From: Alphaproteobacteria bacterium
GTDB lineage: Bacteria; Pseudomonadota; Alphaproteobacteria; CAAGCB01; CAG-977
Reading direction: 5' to 3'
NCBI GenBank assembly: GCA_017539865.1
Contig: JAFYCE010000124.1
Location: 1-50,676, forward strand
DNA: 50,676 nucleotides
Both the position numbers and the translations under genes were made by a program. The notes under the pieces are model-generated. The model made no database searches. It was not told where the DNA came from and worked only from the letters and a program-made list of their open reading frames with translations. Below, piece by piece: positions 36,932 to 46,363 of this stretch; positions within the stretch are counted from its first letter, which is position 1; each line of letters starts with the position of its first letter.

Positions 36932-37426
36932 ATGTTGCCTCAGCTTGACCCGACATGGTATGCCTCCCAAAGTTTTTGGATGCTTTTAACGTTTTGCATG
37001 ATGTTTTTAATCATGTGGCGTTTTGTCATGCCGTCAATGCGAGCAACGGTTGACGCTCGTCGATCCAGAATTGAAAACGATCTGCAGAAAACGGAAGAGC
37101 TGAAGAACGAAGCTTCCCGTTTGCTTAAAGAGCTGGAGGAAACGCAGAAATCGGTCAAACTGAAATCGCAAGCCCTCTTTGCACAGGCTCAAGCGGACGC
37201 TCAGGTGTTGACTCAGCGAATGGAAGAAGACTTCAATGTCCGCCTGTCCGCACATATTACGGAAAAGGAACAGGTTCTTGAAGCGGCCAAAACAGCCGCC
37301 ATGCAGGATATCAACCGTATTTCGGCGGATTTGACCGGCTTGATTGTTCAAAAAATCGCAAACATTACGGTACCGACGGAGGAACTCAATCAAACGACAT
37401 CCTCTGTGATGGAGAAACACGCATGA
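36932..37426 (+). CDS. atpF': ATP synthase F0 subunit b'
   Basis: The 164 residues comprise one N-terminal membrane helix followed by a long charged coiled coil, the peripheral stalk. Alphaproteobacteria carry two different b-type subunits; the copy directly after atpE is b'. It overlaps atpF by four bases. Confidence 0.88.
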   Translation: MLPQLDPTWYASQSFWMLLTFCMMFLIMWRFVMPSMRATVDARRSRIENDLQKTEELKNEASRLLKELEETQKSVKLKSQALFAQAQADAQVLTQRMEEDFNVRLSAHITEKEQVLEAAKTAAMQDINRISADLTGLIVQKIANITVPTEELNQTTSSVMEKHA

Positions 37427-37974
37427 TTATTTCTCAAGCTTTTGCGTCTACGACCGCTCATGCGGGGGAACATAATATGTTTCAGGATCCGACGTTTTGG
37501 GTCGGAATAGCTTTTTGTATTACCATATTAGCGTTGAGCAAGCTGGCGGGAAAAGCGATAGGCGGCATATTGCAGGCACGTTCCGATAAAATCGCCGCCC
37601 GATTGGATGAAGCGAGCAAATTGCGTGTCGAAGCGGAAGCCTTATTGGCGGAATATACGGCTCGCCATCAGCGAATCGAACAAACGACGCAAGATGCTCT
37701 GCAGGAAGCCGAAAAAAACGCGCAGCAGTTGAAAGAAAACATCCGGAAAGAATTTGAAGAAAAACTGAAAAATCGTGAAGAAGCCGCATATCAGCGTTTG
37801 GATCGCGCGGCGGAAGAAGCTTCGGAAGAAGTGCGCGATTTGGCGATTAAAATTGCGATGCAGGCTGTTGAACAAATTCTATCTGAAAAGCTTTCCGGTG
37901 AAGACGGACAACAGTTGATTGAAAAAGCGATCGATTCCCTTCCAGCCCTTTTTTCAAAAAAAACGGCGGCTTAA
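37423..37974 (+). CDS. atpF: ATP synthase F0 subunit b
   Basis: The 183-residue second stalk subunit has a membrane helix at about 25-45 and a long coiled coil (ARSDKIAARLDEASKLR onwards). It overlaps atpF' (ATGA). The F1 genes are not in the window, as expected for a split alphaproteobacterial ATP synthase. Confidence 0.92.
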   Translation: MIISQAFASTTAHAGEHNMFQDPTFWVGIAFCITILALSKLAGKAIGGILQARSDKIAARLDEASKLRVEAEALLAEYTARHQRIEQTTQDALQEAEKNAQQLKENIRKEFEEKLKNREEAAYQRLDRAAEEASEEVRDLAIKIAMQAVEQILSEKLSGEDGQQLIEKAIDSLPALFSKKTAA

Positions 37975-38005
37975 TCGTCGGCACAGATAAAAAAATTCAA
38001 TTAAA

Positions 38006-38034
38006 TTGACATTTGTTTTCTTTTAGCGGATACT
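38006..38034 (+). promoter_or_regulatory. near-consensus sigma70 promoter
   Basis: TTGACA (38006-38011), a 17-base spacer, then GATACT (38029-38034). It lies 28 bases before the ATG of a 48-residue ORF at 38063. Confidence 0.7.
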
Positions 38035-38062
38035 TTTTCAGGTATTTCCAAAGGAAACGGGT

Positions 38063-38209
38063 ATGTCGATATCTTTATACGAACAATTTATGGCCATCGG
38101 TTCCGTCAAAAGTCTTTTGACCGGAAAAGAGATATCCGTTCCTCAAGCGGAAGAAACGAATACTAAAAATGCTACGGCGTCATCTCAAACGCCGGTTCCG
38201 GAAAAATAG
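38063..38209 (+). CDS. small protein of unknown function (48 aa)
   Basis: The reading frame begins MSISLYEQFMAIGSVKSLLT and ends in a Thr/Pro-rich tail, QTPVPEK. An AAAGG site lies before the ATG and a good promoter lies upstream. Codon use resembles neighbouring genes. It has no signal peptide or membrane helix. The convergent TolC-like gene ends 11 bases away. I do not recognise it. Confidence 0.5.
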   Translation: MSISLYEQFMAIGSVKSLLTGKEISVPQAEETNTKNATASSQTPVPEK

Positions 38210-38219
38210 TTTCTTACCG

Positions 38220-40196
38220 TTATTGTTTTACAATCAAACAGGATTTCAGTTCCGTTGCCAAACGCCGGCAAACAGCCTTCAATTTGGCTTCGGTATCGGC
38301 GATAAATGTTCTGAACCGAATTTTTCCGGCGACATTGACCTCTCTGAAAATCGGAGAATATGATTTCAGCCCGTTGTCCGCAGCCGTCAGTTCGCGCCAA
38401 TAAGCCTGAGCCCCCTCCAATTTTTCAAAAGAAGAAATTTGCAGCAGCATATATTCGTCTGCCTGCTGTTTTTTCAATGTCGTTTTCTTAACAACTTTAA
38501 CATTAGGCGTTTTTACCGCTTCGGGACGAGGCTCCACCGCACCTTTTAAAACGACCGGTTCATTCACAGCCCGATCGGCAAAAGCGTTTTCTTTACCCAC
38601 ACGGCGCAAATTCGACCATTCCAACAATTTGGCGCGTTGATCGGGACTTAATGCGGTCAAATGAGCCTTATCGGACGGCGGACGGTCGTACGACACTTCT
38701 TTAAATCCGCGCGGAGCATTTCTGGACAAATTATCTTCCAGCATTCCGGCAATGGATTGAATATTAGCCTGCGCCATGAAACGCGGCAGCGGATCCACCC
38801 CCAAAGCAACGAACAAATTGCTTTCCGCCCCTTTGTATTCGGCATACGCGAAATCACGCTTCAAGTGGGAAATCAAACGTTCGACGGCTGCCAGCAAAGT
38901 CTTCCGCTGTTCCTGAACGGTTTTATTTTTTCCGGCGAAAGCCTTTTGCCACAATCCTTCATCCACCTGATTTAAGGAATCCGCCACTTCAAACGCATCA
39001 GCGGCCTGACGCATTTGCAAAAAAGAAACGTTTACTTGTGTTGTCACAGCCATTGTCATGGCCAACCGGCGCAAACGCTCCAATTCCTCCCTGTCTTTAG
39101 CCAGACGGATAGCTTTCGGCTGAACGAACAATTTCATCAAATTCCACGTTACGCCGATACCGGCTTCCGCCCAATTTTTATTTTTTAAATAAGAATTGGA
39201 ATTGTAATTGATTCCCGCCTCGAATTCGATTCCGGGAAACAAGCGTAAAATTTCTTTTTTAGCTTCGGCTTCGGCAATTCTGGCTTCATAATCGCCGATT
39301 CTCAATTCCGGACGATTGACCAAAGCGAAATGTTCCAAATCGATCTGCCCGAAATCCTTAACGATTTTAACCTGATCCATTTCAGCCGGAATATCCAAAG
39401 TAAATTCGGTATTCGGGGGCAGATTCATCAATGCGCCCAATTCAACCTTTGCCGTCAAAACCTCGTTTCGCAGTTCCGTCAGATTCTGCAAAGCCATCAA
39501 CAGTTTCTTTTGTTCTTCCAACTGTTCCCGCGTTTTTTCGGCACTTCCGGTATTGACGCGCACCAATTCGTCCTGAACGGAACCGATCAAAACAGCCAGA
39601 TCATCAACAATACGCTGAGCGGCGGCCGCTTTCCAGAAAGCGACGCGGACTTCATGAATGACCTGATGAATGGACTTGCGACGCAATTCTTCGCTGATAT
39701 AACGACGGTCGGATGCCTGTTTGGCGTTGACATAGCTGATTCCGAAATCCAGCACGTTATAGACCATTTGCAACTGCCCGCTGCGAACGGTTCTGTCTTC
39801 AATATAAGAATCCTCCAACGTCTGTTGTCCCGTCTTAAAAGAGTCCGCGGAAACGGTCAATTTTTTGGAACGGGAAGAAAATCCGCCGGTTGCGGCGACT
39901 TCGGGCAACAGTTCCATAGAAGCGGAATCGGCAATACCGTAAGCGACGGCCTGCTCCATCAGTGCGACGCGCTGATCCGAATTATACTTGATAGCCCGAG
40001 CCATCGCTTCGTACAAAGTGACCGGTTTAATGATTTCTTCCTGTCCGCCGAACAAAGCGGCTTTATCCACGGCGGCTCGCGCCGATCTTTCCCCCAAAGT
40101 CGTCGGCTCCGTCTGTACTGCGCATGAAACGGTCATTGCAGAAAATAGAGAAATTAAAGCGAATGATTTCAATAGGTTGTTTTTAAAAACGCGCAT
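38220..40196 (-). CDS. TolC-family outer-membrane lipoprotein with C-terminal SPOR domain
   Basis: The 658 residues start at the ATG at 40196, after AGGGGG. A lipoprotein signal ends at VSC-AV. The central part (about 60-470) has the long helices and paired repeats of TolC/OprM efflux channels. After a Lys/Pro-rich linker, the last 80 residues (YMLLQISSFEKLEGAQAYW onwards) look like a SPOR peptidoglycan-binding domain. SPOR domains bind glycan strands lacking stem peptides. The fusion may tether a channel to the division septum. No adaptor or pump gene is adjacent. Confidence 0.78.
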   Translation of the reverse strand: MRVFKNNLLKSFALISLFSAMTVSCAVQTEPTTLGERSARAAVDKAALFGGQEEIIKPVTLYEAMARAIKYNSDQRVALMEQAVAYGIADSASMELLPEVAATGGFSSRSKKLTVSADSFKTGQQTLEDSYIEDRTVRSGQLQMVYNVLDFGISYVNAKQASDRRYISEELRRKSIHQVIHEVRVAFWKAAAAQRIVDDLAVLIGSVQDELVRVNTGSAEKTREQLEEQKKLLMALQNLTELRNEVLTAKVELGALMNLPPNTEFTLDIPAEMDQVKIVKDFGQIDLEHFALVNRPELRIGDYEARIAEAEAKKEILRLFPGIEFEAGINYNSNSYLKNKNWAEAGIGVTWNLMKLFVQPKAIRLAKDREELERLRRLAMTMAVTTQVNVSFLQMRQAADAFEVADSLNQVDEGLWQKAFAGKNKTVQEQRKTLLAAVERLISHLKRDFAYAEYKGAESNLFVALGVDPLPRFMAQANIQSIAGMLEDNLSRNAPRGFKEVSYDRPPSDKAHLTALSPDQRAKLLEWSNLRRVGKENAFADRAVNEPVVLKGAVEPRPEAVKTPNVKVVKKTTLKKQQADEYMLLQISSFEKLEGAQAYWRELTAADNGLKSYSPIFREVNVAGKIRFRTFIADTEAKLKAVCRRLATELKSCLIVKQ

Positions 40197-40394
40197 CGGC
40201 GCCCCCTGAATAAATGGACGGAAACATACTGCTTCAAGCATATATTATTTTCCAAGATACAATATCTTGAATCTCATTCAATATATTTTTTACACTTTTT
40301 TCACTTTTTTTGCCGAGTCGCACTTTACCTCGAGATTTTAAGCGATACCATATCTTCTTTTAAAGTGACGGTTTACACTTTCGCCCAATAAACC

Positions 40395-40431
40395 ATTCTC
40401 CGAAAAAGAAACGAACTCTTTTCCGGAGAAT
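40395..40431. other. long inverted repeat between the TolC-like and Ca-ATPase genes
   Basis: ATTCTCCGAAAAAGA and TCTTTTCCGGAGAAT form a 15-bp stem with one mismatch. It is not followed by a T run on the minus strand, so it is not a standard terminator. It may act as an RNA stability or bidirectional termination element downstream of the ATPase gene. Confidence 0.5.
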
Positions 40432-40459
40432 AATCCATTCAAAACGCTTTTTTAAAAGA

Positions 40460-43117
40460 TCACTTTTGATGAACTTTCCGATAAACGGCGGACAAAACTT
40501 TAAAGAATTCCGAAGCGATGACAACCGAAGCTGACAATGCCAGAATCCTAATCCACAATTCCGCTGACAACGGAACGGTTCCGAAGACATAACCGCCATA
40601 TTGACTGATGACATACTGCAACAGAAAAGTCGCGACAAATGAAACCAGCATCAGTTTATTGTCAAAAAAGTGCTTGAAAATGCTTTCACGCCCCAATTCC
40701 CGACAGCAAAAAGCATTCATCAACTGGAACGATACAAACAGAGTAAACAAGACCGTACCGTTTTGTTCTGCTGTACAATCCAAAATGTTCCGTGTCGTCT
40801 GCAGCATGAACATCACCGAAATGAACACACCGTTAAAAATGATGCGAGTCAACATTTCTTTTGTAACGATATGCGCATTGCGCGGCGTCGGCTTATTCTT
40901 CATCAAAGAACTGCGAATCGGTTCAAGACTGAGCGTCAGCGCGGGAGGCCCGTCCATGATTAAATTAACCCACAACAGCTGCAAGGCCGTGAACGGCGTC
41001 GGATATCCCGCTATCAGGGAAACCAAAACGACAATGACGGAAGACAGATTGACCGTCAATTGAAACAGAATGAAGCGCTGAAAGTTTTCGTAAATACCGC
41101 GTCCCCATTGAATCGCTTTGACGATTGTTGAAAAAGAATCATCCAGCAAAACGATATCACTGGCTTCTTTGGAAACTTCCGTTCCCGAAATCCCCATAGC
41201 CAGACCGATATCGGCGTTTTTGATTGCCGGCGCGTCATTGATGCCGTCCCCTGTCACGGCAACGACACAATCCATCGCTTTCAATGTTTTGACGACCCGC
41301 ATTTTTATAACGGGCGTACTGCGCGCGATGACTCTGATTTTGGGCAGCAGCTCTTTTAATTCGTCATCGGATAGCGCGTTTATGTCCTTTGCCTCCAACG
41401 CGACATGGTCTTTGTCCAGCAATCCCAAATCGTTGGCTATCGCCGTTGCGGTAACAATATTGTCGCCCGTCAGCATCTTAATATCAATTCCCGCTTGACG
41501 GCATTGGCGAACAGCGTCATAGACCTCTTTGCGCAGAGGATCCGCAATCGCCGTAAAGCCGTCGAAAGTCAAAGCGCATTCAATATCCGCCCTTCCGTTT
41601 TCAAAATCGACGTTGCCGGCCATCGTTTTGTGCGCGAAGCCGATAACGCGGAAAGCTTTCTCCTGAAAAGCGACGATCTGCGCCGTATATTTGACTTTTT
41701 CCTCTGCGGATAAGGAACACATTGACAAAATCTTTTCCGGACTGCCTTTCGAATAAACGACATAACCGTTTTGCGATTGAACGACCGTTGTCATGTTTTT
41801 AGTGTCTGAAGAAAACGGATAGACATGAGCCACACCGTTCGACTGACGGGTTTTCAAATAATCCCGTCCCGCTTTGTTTGCCGCGACCAGCAAAGCGCAT
41901 TCCGTCGGATTGCCGATAAACGTATAGGCATTATTTTCAAAACCGATGTCTGAAGTCGAATTCAAACAGAAGTTGTTTAATAAATCGGCATCGGTCACTT
42001 CCTCCGGTTTTTTTAAAACGCCTTTTTCGTAAATCTGCTGACCGGTCAGTCTGTTTTCGGTCAGAGTTCCGGTCTTGTCCGAGCAAATGACATTGATGCA
42101 GCCGATTGTTTCGCAGGCGATCATCTTTTTGACCAAGGCGTTTTCCTTGGACATTTTAATGATATTGAGAGCGAGACAAATGGCGACCGTTGTCGGCAGC
42201 CCCTCCGGAACGGCGGCGACGATCAAAACGATACTGGTGATAAACGCCTCCGAAACATTGTTCAGTGTAGCCGTTCCGTTCAATAAAAACATACCCAACT
42301 GGATAAAGAACGCCAAAGCGGCCATGGAAATGCCCCATACGGCAATAACGCTTCCCAAACGCGCCAATTTTTCTTGCAGCGGCGTCATTGTTTTTTCAGT
42401 GGAAGACAATTCGCGTGCGATTTGCCCGAATTCCGTTTCATCGCCGACGGCGGTAACAATCATTTTTCCGGAACCGGCCGTCACGAAAGTTCCCGAATAA
42501 AGCATATTCGTTCTGTCCGCCAACGGCGTGTCGGGATCGGAAAAGACGGCCTCGGCATCCTTTTTCACCGCTTCGCTTTCCCCTGTCAGAGACGCTTCTT
42601 CAACGCGTAAATCGACACTATCCAGCAATCGCCCGTCAGCCGGAATTTTCGCTCCCGTTTCCAGAAAAACGATATCGCCGACGACAATATCCTTCTGACT
42701 GATCAGACGGATTATTCCGTTGCGCAGCACTTTTGCGGGAATGTCGTCTTTGATTTTATTCAAAGCTTCAAAAGCTTTCGCACTTTTACCTTCCATAACC
42801 AAAGAAATGGTGACAGACAAAAAGATGGCGACGATGATACCGACGCATTCGATGTATTCCGTTTCCTCGCCGGAAAGACCGCGGATATAGTTCACGCCGA
42901 AAGCGATCAGAGCGGCGACAATCAGCATTAAAACCATCGGCTCGGTCAAACTGAGCCAAACTTTTTTCAGCAAAGATTCCGGATCGGGACGGGATAATTG
43001 ATTGATTCCGAACCGAACGGCGTTATCAACGGCACGTTCTTCGGACAAGCCCTTATTTTCGGAAACATCCAATTTTTCCAAAAGCTTTTGCCGCGTTAAT
43101 ATAAAATCTTCAGTCAA
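40460..43117 (-). CDS. P-type ATPase, Ca2+ family (P2)
   Basis: The 885-residue inner-membrane pump has a cation-ATPase N-domain, the actuator motif TGES (about 178-181), the phosphorylated Asp347 in SDKTGTLTEN, and the hinge TGDGINDAPA. In M4 the PEGLP motif holds Glu305. In M6, WVNLIMDGPPAL keeps the Asn and Asp used for calcium. This pattern is that of SERCA/PMCA-type pumps, nearer PMCA. It probably exports Ca2+; Mn2+ is an alternative. It is monocistronic. Confidence 0.88.
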   Translation of the reverse strand: MTEDFILTRQKLLEKLDVSENKGLSEERAVDNAVRFGINQLSRPDPESLLKKVWLSLTEPMVLMLIVAALIAFGVNYIRGLSGEETEYIECVGIIVAIFLSVTISLVMEGKSAKAFEALNKIKDDIPAKVLRNGIIRLISQKDIVVGDIVFLETGAKIPADGRLLDSVDLRVEEASLTGESEAVKKDAEAVFSDPDTPLADRTNMLYSGTFVTAGSGKMIVTAVGDETEFGQIARELSSTEKTMTPLQEKLARLGSVIAVWGISMAALAFFIQLGMFLLNGTATLNNVSEAFITSIVLIVAAVPEGLPTTVAICLALNIIKMSKENALVKKMIACETIGCINVICSDKTGTLTENRLTGQQIYEKGVLKKPEEVTDADLLNNFCLNSTSDIGFENNAYTFIGNPTECALLVAANKAGRDYLKTRQSNGVAHVYPFSSDTKNMTTVVQSQNGYVVYSKGSPEKILSMCSLSAEEKVKYTAQIVAFQEKAFRVIGFAHKTMAGNVDFENGRADIECALTFDGFTAIADPLRKEVYDAVRQCRQAGIDIKMLTGDNIVTATAIANDLGLLDKDHVALEAKDINALSDDELKELLPKIRVIARSTPVIKMRVVKTLKAMDCVVAVTGDGINDAPAIKNADIGLAMGISGTEVSKEASDIVLLDDSFSTIVKAIQWGRGIYENFQRFILFQLTVNLSSVIVVLVSLIAGYPTPFTALQLLWVNLIMDGPPALTLSLEPIRSSLMKNKPTPRNAHIVTKEMLTRIIFNGVFISVMFMLQTTRNILDCTAEQNGTVLFTLFVSFQLMNAFCCRELGRESIFKHFFDNKLMLVSFVATFLLQYVISQYGGYVFGTVPLSAELWIRILALSASVVIASEFFKVLSAVYRKVHQK

Positions 43118-43249
43118 AATGCGACCCCTTTATAAAAAATGTCAAATTTAGAATATTACACTAAAATGACATCCGGAAAAGGTCAAGAGGAAGTTTGCCT
43201 GAAAACCGCAAAAAACCGGCCTTCATCCATTTTTTTGTCTAAAATTTCG

Positions 43250-43278
43250 TTGACTCAGACCATTTTTTTTCATAATAT
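43250..43278 (+). promoter_or_regulatory. sigma70-like promoter of the 43314 gene
   Basis: TTGACT (43250-43255), a 17-base spacer, then TAATAT (43273-43278), 35 bases before the start codon. Confidence 0.65.
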
Positions 43279-43313
43279 TAAACGGAATGTATTCAGGCTG
43301 AAGGGGACTGACT

Positions 43314-45707
43314 ATGGCAAACAAAGAACATTTGGACTCTATTCAAAATTATTCCGATTTGGCGGATAATTTTATCGTCAACAGAGCCAAAACAATAAAA
43401 AAGCGTGATTTTTCAAAGCTTGTCAGTCAAGCCATGCAAAAAACGGAGCCCGTCGCCGGTGAAAAAAACAAAACGCGCTATCGTTCAAAAGAGGAAAAAA
43501 TCGAAGCGCTTGACGAGATTTTGAACAGTGACAAGTTCAAAGATTTGGATTCTTCGGAAGTCATGGAACTTTTTTCCGCGTACCGCTCGCTTAGAAATTA
43601 CGACCGGATGATTGAAACTTTCCGCAAAACAAACAGCAAGGATTTCAAAGAAGCCGCCCTTGTACGGGAAACCGTTGCGGTCGCGATGCGTAAACGCTAT
43701 CCGCATGAAAAAGACGATTTGAGCAATTCCATGAGCATGAGCTGGGAATTGGTGGCGAACAAACAGGCCAGCAGCATTACCTATGATAACATCGGAAAAT
43801 GTTTGGGAAAAATGACGGGGGAAAAAGCTTCGTCGCAAATGCTTGATGTTTTTGAACAGGGGTTTGCCGCCACGTTGGAACCGGCATTGGGAATGCGCGC
43901 CGTCCGGACGAACATGTATCTTGGCAACAACGAACGCGCGAAACAAACGGCAAAGGTCGTTTTCTTAAGCGCGCTGCGCGACGGTGCGGATGAATCAAGA
44001 GATTTCTACACGGTGTCTTCGGCTTTACAGGCGGCTTGCATTGCCGGAGAGGATAAAGACGTCATTGACCATTTGTGTTGTCGTTTGGCAGCCAGTTTGG
44101 ATTCTCCGCATCAATTCGCCGAATTTGAAAAAAATATGCGTAAAATTGAAGAAGCCGGCCTGAATCCGCAGGGGATCAAATATATTCAAGCGCAAGCGGC
44201 CGAATGGAAATCGAGAATAAACGAAGAAGCGCTGAAAGGCGGCCTCATCGTTTGGAATGAACAGGGCTCTGACGAGCGCAGTTTCGGAAACGATCCGAAA
44301 TTGGAGGCGATCGTTTCGCACAGCTACAGTTACCGCGGTTGCGGTTCCGATTTCCGCGGAACCAATCGGGTTGGCGGAAACATGGCTTTCGGCGGACAGT
44401 TGCCGGATCATACGATTTCCAAAAAGGACTTGGAATTATTTACCGGTTTGGTTGAAAAAACGCCGACCGAATTAGGCATTAAAGGATTGGATAAAATTCC
44501 GGGCATTGATCCGAATCTGAAATTATCCGAAATAGAAGACCCCGAAATGTTCATGCGGTTGTCGGACAAATTCATCCGGCAGACATTTACGACCGACAAT
44601 TTCGCCGGAACGGGTCTGCATATGGAAGAAAACGCTTTGGCAAAAAATAAAAACGGGGAATCCGTCTATGACGCGACGGTCAAAGCGGTCATCCGCTCCT
44701 GCGGAAAACGAATGGAAAAAGACGCGGACATTGACACCAGAACGAATATTTCAGCCATTTTCGCATTGGGGATGGGCGATTGCCGCCACCACGCCCAAGT
44801 CAAACAAATCATGTTCGACATGTATCAGCGCGTTCAAATGAACAAACAGTTGAGCCATATGTATGATCAAGTAAAGAAAGGACGTCAAATTGATTTACAC
44901 GGCAATGATACGGAAAAATTCTTTAATGTTTTGAACACGGAAGTCCGCACGACGGACGTTCAAGTCAGAATGCCGGTTTTGATGAAACAAAAAGTTGCGA
45001 CGGAATGGCGTGAAACGGATGAAACGGATGCCGAAGGCAAAAAGGTTTGGAAAGAGTTTCCCAAATTGGATGCCAAGGGAAATCCTTTGATGCGGGATAT
45101 CCCGTATAGCCCCGATTTGGATGAAAAAGGACGATATAAAGTGGATTCGAGCGGATTGATGCACAATCTGGAAGACCATACTCTGTGTTGGGTGCTGAAA
45201 AAAGACCGCAAAGGAAAATTAACGTCTTTCGGAATGCGCGACGCTTTCTATCAAGATAAGCATTACCATTGGGGAAACATGGATGTCGATGTCGACAAAA
45301 TCAAAATCAGTTCCCATGGGAAACTGATGATTCCGGCCGGTGTCATTCCTGCGGAAAAAACAAGTACGGGCGTTCCTTTGCGAATATATCAAATGCCGAC
45401 GATTTATAATACGGGACGACGCGATACATTCGAAACGCGCAGCATTGGAACGGATGTGTGTCTGGTTGGAATGCGGCTGAACGGTTTTTCCGATGCTGAC
45501 AGTTTTTTGAAGCGCATAAATGCGCGTGAAAAGATGGGAGCGATCATGATGGACATGTTAAAACGCGACCCGATGAAAAATACGCCGGATATGAACTATG
45601 CGCCTGAAAAATCGTACAAGGAAAAATCCGTTTCCGGAACAAAACAAAAAGCCTTGAGTTTGGAAGAGATTATTTCCTTCAAAAACAAATACCATAAATC
45701 GCATTAA
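43314..45707 (+). CDS. TRAFs-binding/TPR-like plus transglutaminase-like protein
   Basis: This is a 797-residue protein without signal peptide or membrane helix. Residues about 85-260 resemble the tetratricopeptide 'MAP3K TRAFs-binding' domain: AYRSLRNYDRMIETF, then FEQGFAATLEPALGMRAVRTNMYL, cited here as VFEQGFAATLEPALGM and RTNMYLGNNERAK, and FYTVSSALQAACIAGEDKD. In the C-terminal half a papain-like transglutaminase triad can be traced: Cys490 in GMGDCRHHA, His622 in EDHTLCWVL, Asp643 in GMRDAFY. That order and spacing fit the superfamily. It may be a cytoplasmic cross-linking or protease enzyme, or an effector. Family calls were made by eye. Confidence 0.6.
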   Translation: MANKEHLDSIQNYSDLADNFIVNRAKTIKKRDFSKLVSQAMQKTEPVAGEKNKTRYRSKEEKIEALDEILNSDKFKDLDSSEVMELFSAYRSLRNYDRMIETFRKTNSKDFKEAALVRETVAVAMRKRYPHEKDDLSNSMSMSWELVANKQASSITYDNIGKCLGKMTGEKASSQMLDVFEQGFAATLEPALGMRAVRTNMYLGNNERAKQTAKVVFLSALRDGADESRDFYTVSSALQAACIAGEDKDVIDHLCCRLAASLDSPHQFAEFEKNMRKIEEAGLNPQGIKYIQAQAAEWKSRINEEALKGGLIVWNEQGSDERSFGNDPKLEAIVSHSYSYRGCGSDFRGTNRVGGNMAFGGQLPDHTISKKDLELFTGLVEKTPTELGIKGLDKIPGIDPNLKLSEIEDPEMFMRLSDKFIRQTFTTDNFAGTGLHMEENALAKNKNGESVYDATVKAVIRSCGKRMEKDADIDTRTNISAIFALGMGDCRHHAQVKQIMFDMYQRVQMNKQLSHMYDQVKKGRQIDLHGNDTEKFFNVLNTEVRTTDVQVRMPVLMKQKVATEWRETDETDAEGKKVWKEFPKLDAKGNPLMRDIPYSPDLDEKGRYKVDSSGLMHNLEDHTLCWVLKKDRKGKLTSFGMRDAFYQDKHYHWGNMDVDVDKIKISSHGKLMIPAGVIPAEKTSTGVPLRIYQMPTIYNTGRRDTFETRSIGTDVCLVGMRLNGFSDADSFLKRINAREKMGAIMMDMLKRDPMKNTPDMNYAPEKSYKEKSVSGTKQKALSLEEIISFKNKYHKSH

Positions 45708-45731
45708 AAACGATATCGGGATTGCATAAAG

Positions 45732-45911
45732 ATGATAGAAGAAACCTATGAATTCATATGTCCGCATTGCCATAAAAAAAACAAAGTGACCGCTTTGTTG
45801 GATGAGGATTTTAACGATCCGGAAGATGTTCATTGCGATTTCTGCGGATTGAAAATAACGGAAATTCCCGCTGCGGAACCACCGGTTTCGAAATGTATTG
45901 ATAATAAATAG
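45732..45911 (+). CDS. small zinc-ribbon protein (59 aa)
   Basis: The frame starts MIEETYEFICPHCHKKNKV and contains two CxxC pairs (CPHC and CDFC) about 25 residues apart, a zinc ribbon. The ribosome site is weak. It lies 24 bases after the 797-residue gene and could be co-transcribed with it. Its function is unknown. Confidence 0.6.
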   Translation: MIEETYEFICPHCHKKNKVTALLDEDFNDPEDVHCDFCGLKITEIPAAEPPVSKCIDNK

Positions 45912-45995
45912 AGATAGACTTCCCCCTCCTTGAACCTCCCTTAAGACGGTCGCGCCAGCTCTCATATCGACGACATCTGAACGATGTAAACCGGT
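45912..45995. other. non-coding remnant at the IS right flank
   Basis: This stretch lies between the zinc-ribbon ORF and the recognisable end of the tnpA remnant. It may include the IS200 right end, but I see no clear hairpin or terminal motif. Confidence 0.35.
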
Positions 45996-46279
45996 TCAGT
46001 TGGTGCATTTTGTTACTTGCAGTGTCAGCTGATCCGGTAAAGTGTCTTCATTTTACAATCTTATCCCCACAATATCGACAGAATATCCCTTGCACCAGAA
46101 TTCTCTGTTGCGATATTTGTATTTGACATTGATCCGCCGTTCATAGATTAAAAGGCTACTCTTCCCTTTCAGAAATCCAATAAAACTCGACACACTCCTT
46201 TTCGGCGATATTTCGGCGCAAATACTATGTGATATTTGCAGTTCCATGCCGTATGTGGTAATGTCTTTATATCATTCAT
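45996..46279 (-). pseudogene. tnpA: tnpA remnant (IS200/IS605 HUH transposase)
   Basis: In the first frame the start MNDIKTLPHTAWNCKYHIVF, then APKYRRK, is a typical TnpA N-terminus, running into a stop at 46169. In a second frame SVSSFIGFLKGKSS and YRNREFWCKGYSVDIVG form the C-terminal half. The HUH metal motif and the surrounding central part are missing. The junction falls in TATCGCCGAAAA, which could encode both KYRRK and the SPK before SVSS, suggesting a microhomology deletion with a frameshift. A further lesion after DIVG leaves EDTLPDQLTL in yet another context. Confidence 0.8.
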
Positions 46280-46283
46280 TGTT

Positions 46284-46334
46284 AACTCCTTAGTTGCAGT
46301 TGCCAGACCGCAATCTGAATTTACCTAAGGAGTT
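46284..46334 (-). promoter_or_regulatory. IS200-type leader hairpin masking the tnpA ribosome site
   Basis: On the minus strand AACTCCTTAG (46325-46334) can pair perfectly with CTAAGGAGTT (46284-46293), which contains the AAGGAG site of tnpA five bases before its ATG. IS200 represses transposase translation by such sequestration. Confidence 0.7.
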
Positions 46335-46363
46335 TTTTCTACGCATAGCTATAAGCTTTCCTG

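Noticed and set aside
39330-40127. 265-residue plus-strand reading frame inside the TolC-like gene
   Set aside because: Composition is rich in Phe, Gln and Arg, without motifs. It is the reverse-strand shadow of a strong coding frame.
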